Shown here in pieces: positions 5,354 to 6,830 of a stretch of DNA of 6,830 nucleotides; the first letter of the stretch is position 1; each line of letters opens with the position of its first letter. The DNA is taken from assembly GCA_021800645.1 (NCBI GenBank), contig JAJYYT010000111.1, positions 1 through 6,830 of the forward strand, read 5' to 3'. The position numbers and the translations under genes were made by a program. Below the pieces are notes generated by a model, which saw nothing but the letters and a program-made list of their open reading frames with translations, was not told the origin of the DNA and did not search any database. Source of the DNA: Actinomycetes bacterium (GTDB lineage Bacteria > Actinomycetota > Acidimicrobiia > Acidimicrobiales > RAAP-2).

Positions 5354-6808
5354 ATGACAGACGAGGCACGGCGCGAGTGCAACTTCATCGCCGGTGAGTG
5401 GCGGCCTTCGGCGTCGGGCGCCACGCGGCCGAACCTCAATCCCGCAGACGTCGCAGACGTCGTCGGGCATTTCGCCGACTCAGGAGCAGAGGACGTCACC
5501 GACGCCGTCGAGGCCGCCGTCGCGGCCGCGCCGGCATGGCGCGACCTCACCCCGGTCGCGCGCGGGGAACTGCTCCAGCGCGCCGGCGAAGTGATCCGCG
5601 AGCGCTCCGAGGAGCTCGCCGCGGCGATCACCCGAGAGCAGGGGAAGCTGCTGCGCGAGGCCAGGGCCGAGGTCAGCCGGGCGCTGTCGATCCTCACGTT
5701 CACCGCAGGCGAGGGGCGTCGCCTGAACGGCGTCACGACGCCGGCAGAGGAGGCGCGCACGTTCTCGTTCACCTTCCGCACGCCGATCGGGGTCGTCGGC
5801 CTGATCACGCCGTGGAACTTCCCGATCGCCATCCCGCTTTGGAAGGTCGCGCCCGCGCTCTTGTCGGGGTGCACCGCCGTCTTGAAGCCGTCCCCGTTCA
5901 CCCCCCTCACCGCCGCGCTGCTCGTGGAGGCGTTCGCCGACGCCGGAGTGCCTCCGGGAGTCCTGAACCTCGTCCAGGGCGACAGGGTCCCGGGAGAGGA
6001 GCTCGTTCGGGACGCGCGCGTCGCGGGGATCTCGTTCACCGGGTCTTTGCAGGTCGGCACTGCGATCCACGTCGCGGGTGCGCCAAGGCTGTTGCGCACC
6101 CAGCTCGAGCTCGGCGGCAAGAACGCGCTCGTGGTGCTCGCCGACGCGGACCTCGACGCCGCGGCGCGCGCGATCGTCTTCGGGGCGTTCGGGCAGGCCG
6201 GACAGCGATGCAGCGCGACGAGCCGTCTCGTGGTGGACCGCCGCGTCCGCGATGAGCTGGTGGAGAAGGTCGCAGCGACCGTCGGGGCCTATCGCGTCGG
6301 CCCGGGGACCGATCCTTCCTCCGACGTGGGGCCGGTGGTGAACGCGCAACGGCTGGAGGCGTGCCTCGCGGCGGTGTCCGAGGCGCAGAGGGAAGGTGCC
6401 CGGGTCGTCGTCGGCGGCGGGCGCGCGACCGGCGACCTGCCCGAGGGCTACTACATGACCCCGACCGTCCTCGTCGACGTGGCGCCCGGCTCGACCATCG
6501 CCCAAGAGGAGGTGTTCGGGCCCGTGCTGTCGGTGATCTCCGTCGACGGCTTCGAGGAGGCGATCTCGGTGGCCAACGGCGTTCGCTACGGCATGGCTGC
6601 CGCCGTCTTCACCCAGGACCCCTCCCGCGCCTTCGAGGCGCTCGGACGTCTCGAGGCCGGCATGCTGCACGTGAACCGCCCGGGAGTCGGCTCCTATTCG
6701 CACATGCCCCACGGGGGTGTGAAGGCCTCTGCGTACGGACCGCCCGAGATCGCCCCGCAGGTCTGGGACTTCTACACGGACTGGAAGTCGGCATGCGTGA
6801 CGTACTAG
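5354..6808 (+). CDS. NAD(P)-dependent aldehyde dehydrogenase (candidate phosphonoacetaldehyde or semialdehyde dehydrogenase)
   Basis: Cytoplasmic oxidoreductase of 484 residues, full length for the ALDH superfamily, oxidising an aldehyde to the acid. Key elements are present: FIAGEWRPS near the N-terminus (11-19), TPWNFPIAIPLWK (152-164) with oxyanion N155, cofactor-binding KPSPFTP (178-184), FTGSLQVG (228-235), general base E252 in LELGGKN, catalytic C286 in GQAGQRCS, and EEVFGP (385-390). Near the C-terminus HMPHGGVKASAYGP (450-463) has Ala where most members have Gly in the K-x-S-G motif. ATG 5354 has GAAGG and GGTGG 7-10 bp upstream. The next-door AEP importer suggests phosphonoacetaldehyde (PhnY role), but the N- and C-terminal motifs also resemble alpha-ketoglutaric semialdehyde dehydrogenases. 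The family is certain; the substrate is not, so no symbol is given. Confidence 0.88.
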   Translation: MTDEARRECNFIAGEWRPSASGATRPNLNPADVADVVGHFADSGAEDVTDAVEAAVAAAPAWRDLTPVARGELLQRAGEVIRERSEELAAAITREQGKLLREARAEVSRALSILTFTAGEGRRLNGVTTPAEEARTFSFTFRTPIGVVGLITPWNFPIAIPLWKVAPALLSGCTAVLKPSPFTPLTAALLVEAFADAGVPPGVLNLVQGDRVPGEELVRDARVAGISFTGSLQVGTAIHVAGAPRLLRTQLELGGKNALVVLADADLDAAARAIVFGAFGQAGQRCSATSRLVVDRRVRDELVEKVAATVGAYRVGPGTDPSSDVGPVVNAQRLEACLAAVSEAQREGARVVVGGGRATGDLPEGYYMTPTVLVDVAPGSTIAQEEVFGPVLSVISVDGFEEAISVANGVRYGMAAAVFTQDPSRAFEALGRLEAGMLHVNRPGVGSYSHMPHGGVKASAYGPPEIAPQVWDFYTDWKSACVTY

Positions 6809-6830
6809 ACGGCACCACTCGCCTCGACGG
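6793..6830 (+). CDS. Possible 5' end of the next gene, truncated by the window edge
   Basis: An ATG at 6793 opens a frame (MRDVLDGTTRLDG) that overlaps the dehydrogenase stop by 16 bp and stays open to the end of the window. GGAAG at 6783-6787 lies 5 bp upstream as a possible ribosome site. The overlap style matches that of the two permease genes, so a translationally coupled gene is plausible. Only twelve complete codons are visible and no family can be named. Confidence 0.3.
   Translation, partial: MRDVLDGTTRLD

Noticed and set aside
4276..6120. 614-codon open frame on the - strand
   Set aside because: It is antisense to both permeases and the dehydrogenase, low-complexity, and shows no recognisable domain; a codon-bias shadow.
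1..6830. CRISPR arrays, tRNA or rRNA genes, insertion sequences, toxin-antitoxin or defence genes
   Set aside because: No regularly spaced long repeats, cloverleaf-like segments, transposase motifs or terminal inverted repeats were seen; all space is accounted for by transport and metabolic genes with short gaps.

Overview
The window is GC-rich (by eye close to 70%), and four of its six main genes start with GTG. This points to a high-GC actinobacterium; the Acidimicrobiia/Actinomycetia range is an inference and cannot be fixed from 6.8 kb. All genes supported here lie on the + strand. The long open frames on the - strand are shadows of the codon bias.

Layout. (a) Positions 1-257 hold what looks like the 3' end of a PiT-family inorganic phosphate transporter. 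Its last ~50 codons are recognisable, but the frame is interrupted by a stop at 15-17 and the upstream part does not read as a transporter, so it appears truncated or frameshifted. (b) 274-939 encodes a DUF47/PhoU-like protein, the usual PiT partner. (c) 940-1158 is a regulatory intergenic region. It has four GTGA cores (TCAC on the - strand) spaced exactly 11 bp apart, which looks like a multi-unit Pho box, followed by two small hairpins and a tandem TTGCCA/TTGACA motif. (d) 1159-5166 is a tight four-gene ABC importer operon in the order solute-binding protein, ATPase, permease, permease. It matches the 2-aminoethylphosphonate (AEP) importer phnSTUV of Salmonella in gene order and, for the binding protein, in recalled sequence motifs. 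(e) 5167-5353 is a 187-bp gap with a 7-bp-stem hairpin, an 11-bp palindrome and three GACGTGA repeats. (f) 5354-6808 encodes an NAD(P)-dependent aldehyde dehydrogenase. (g) A further frame opens at 6793, overlapping the dehydrogenase stop, and runs off the window; it may be the start of another gene.

Reading as a whole: this looks like a phosphorus-scavenging locus. The PiT remnant and DUF47 gene concern inorganic phosphate uptake, the phnSTUV-like genes import an organophosphonate, and the dehydrogenase could oxidise phosphonoacetaldehyde to phosphonoacetate (the PhnY step of the PhnW-PhnY-PhnA route). The transaminase (PhnW) and the C-P hydrolase (PhnA or PhnX) are not in the window, so the catabolic assignment is a hypothesis. 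The dehydrogenase sequence also fits semialdehyde dehydrogenases of the alpha-ketoglutaric semialdehyde type. The parts are individually known families. The most interesting non-coding signal is the four-unit 11-bp array in front of the importer operon.
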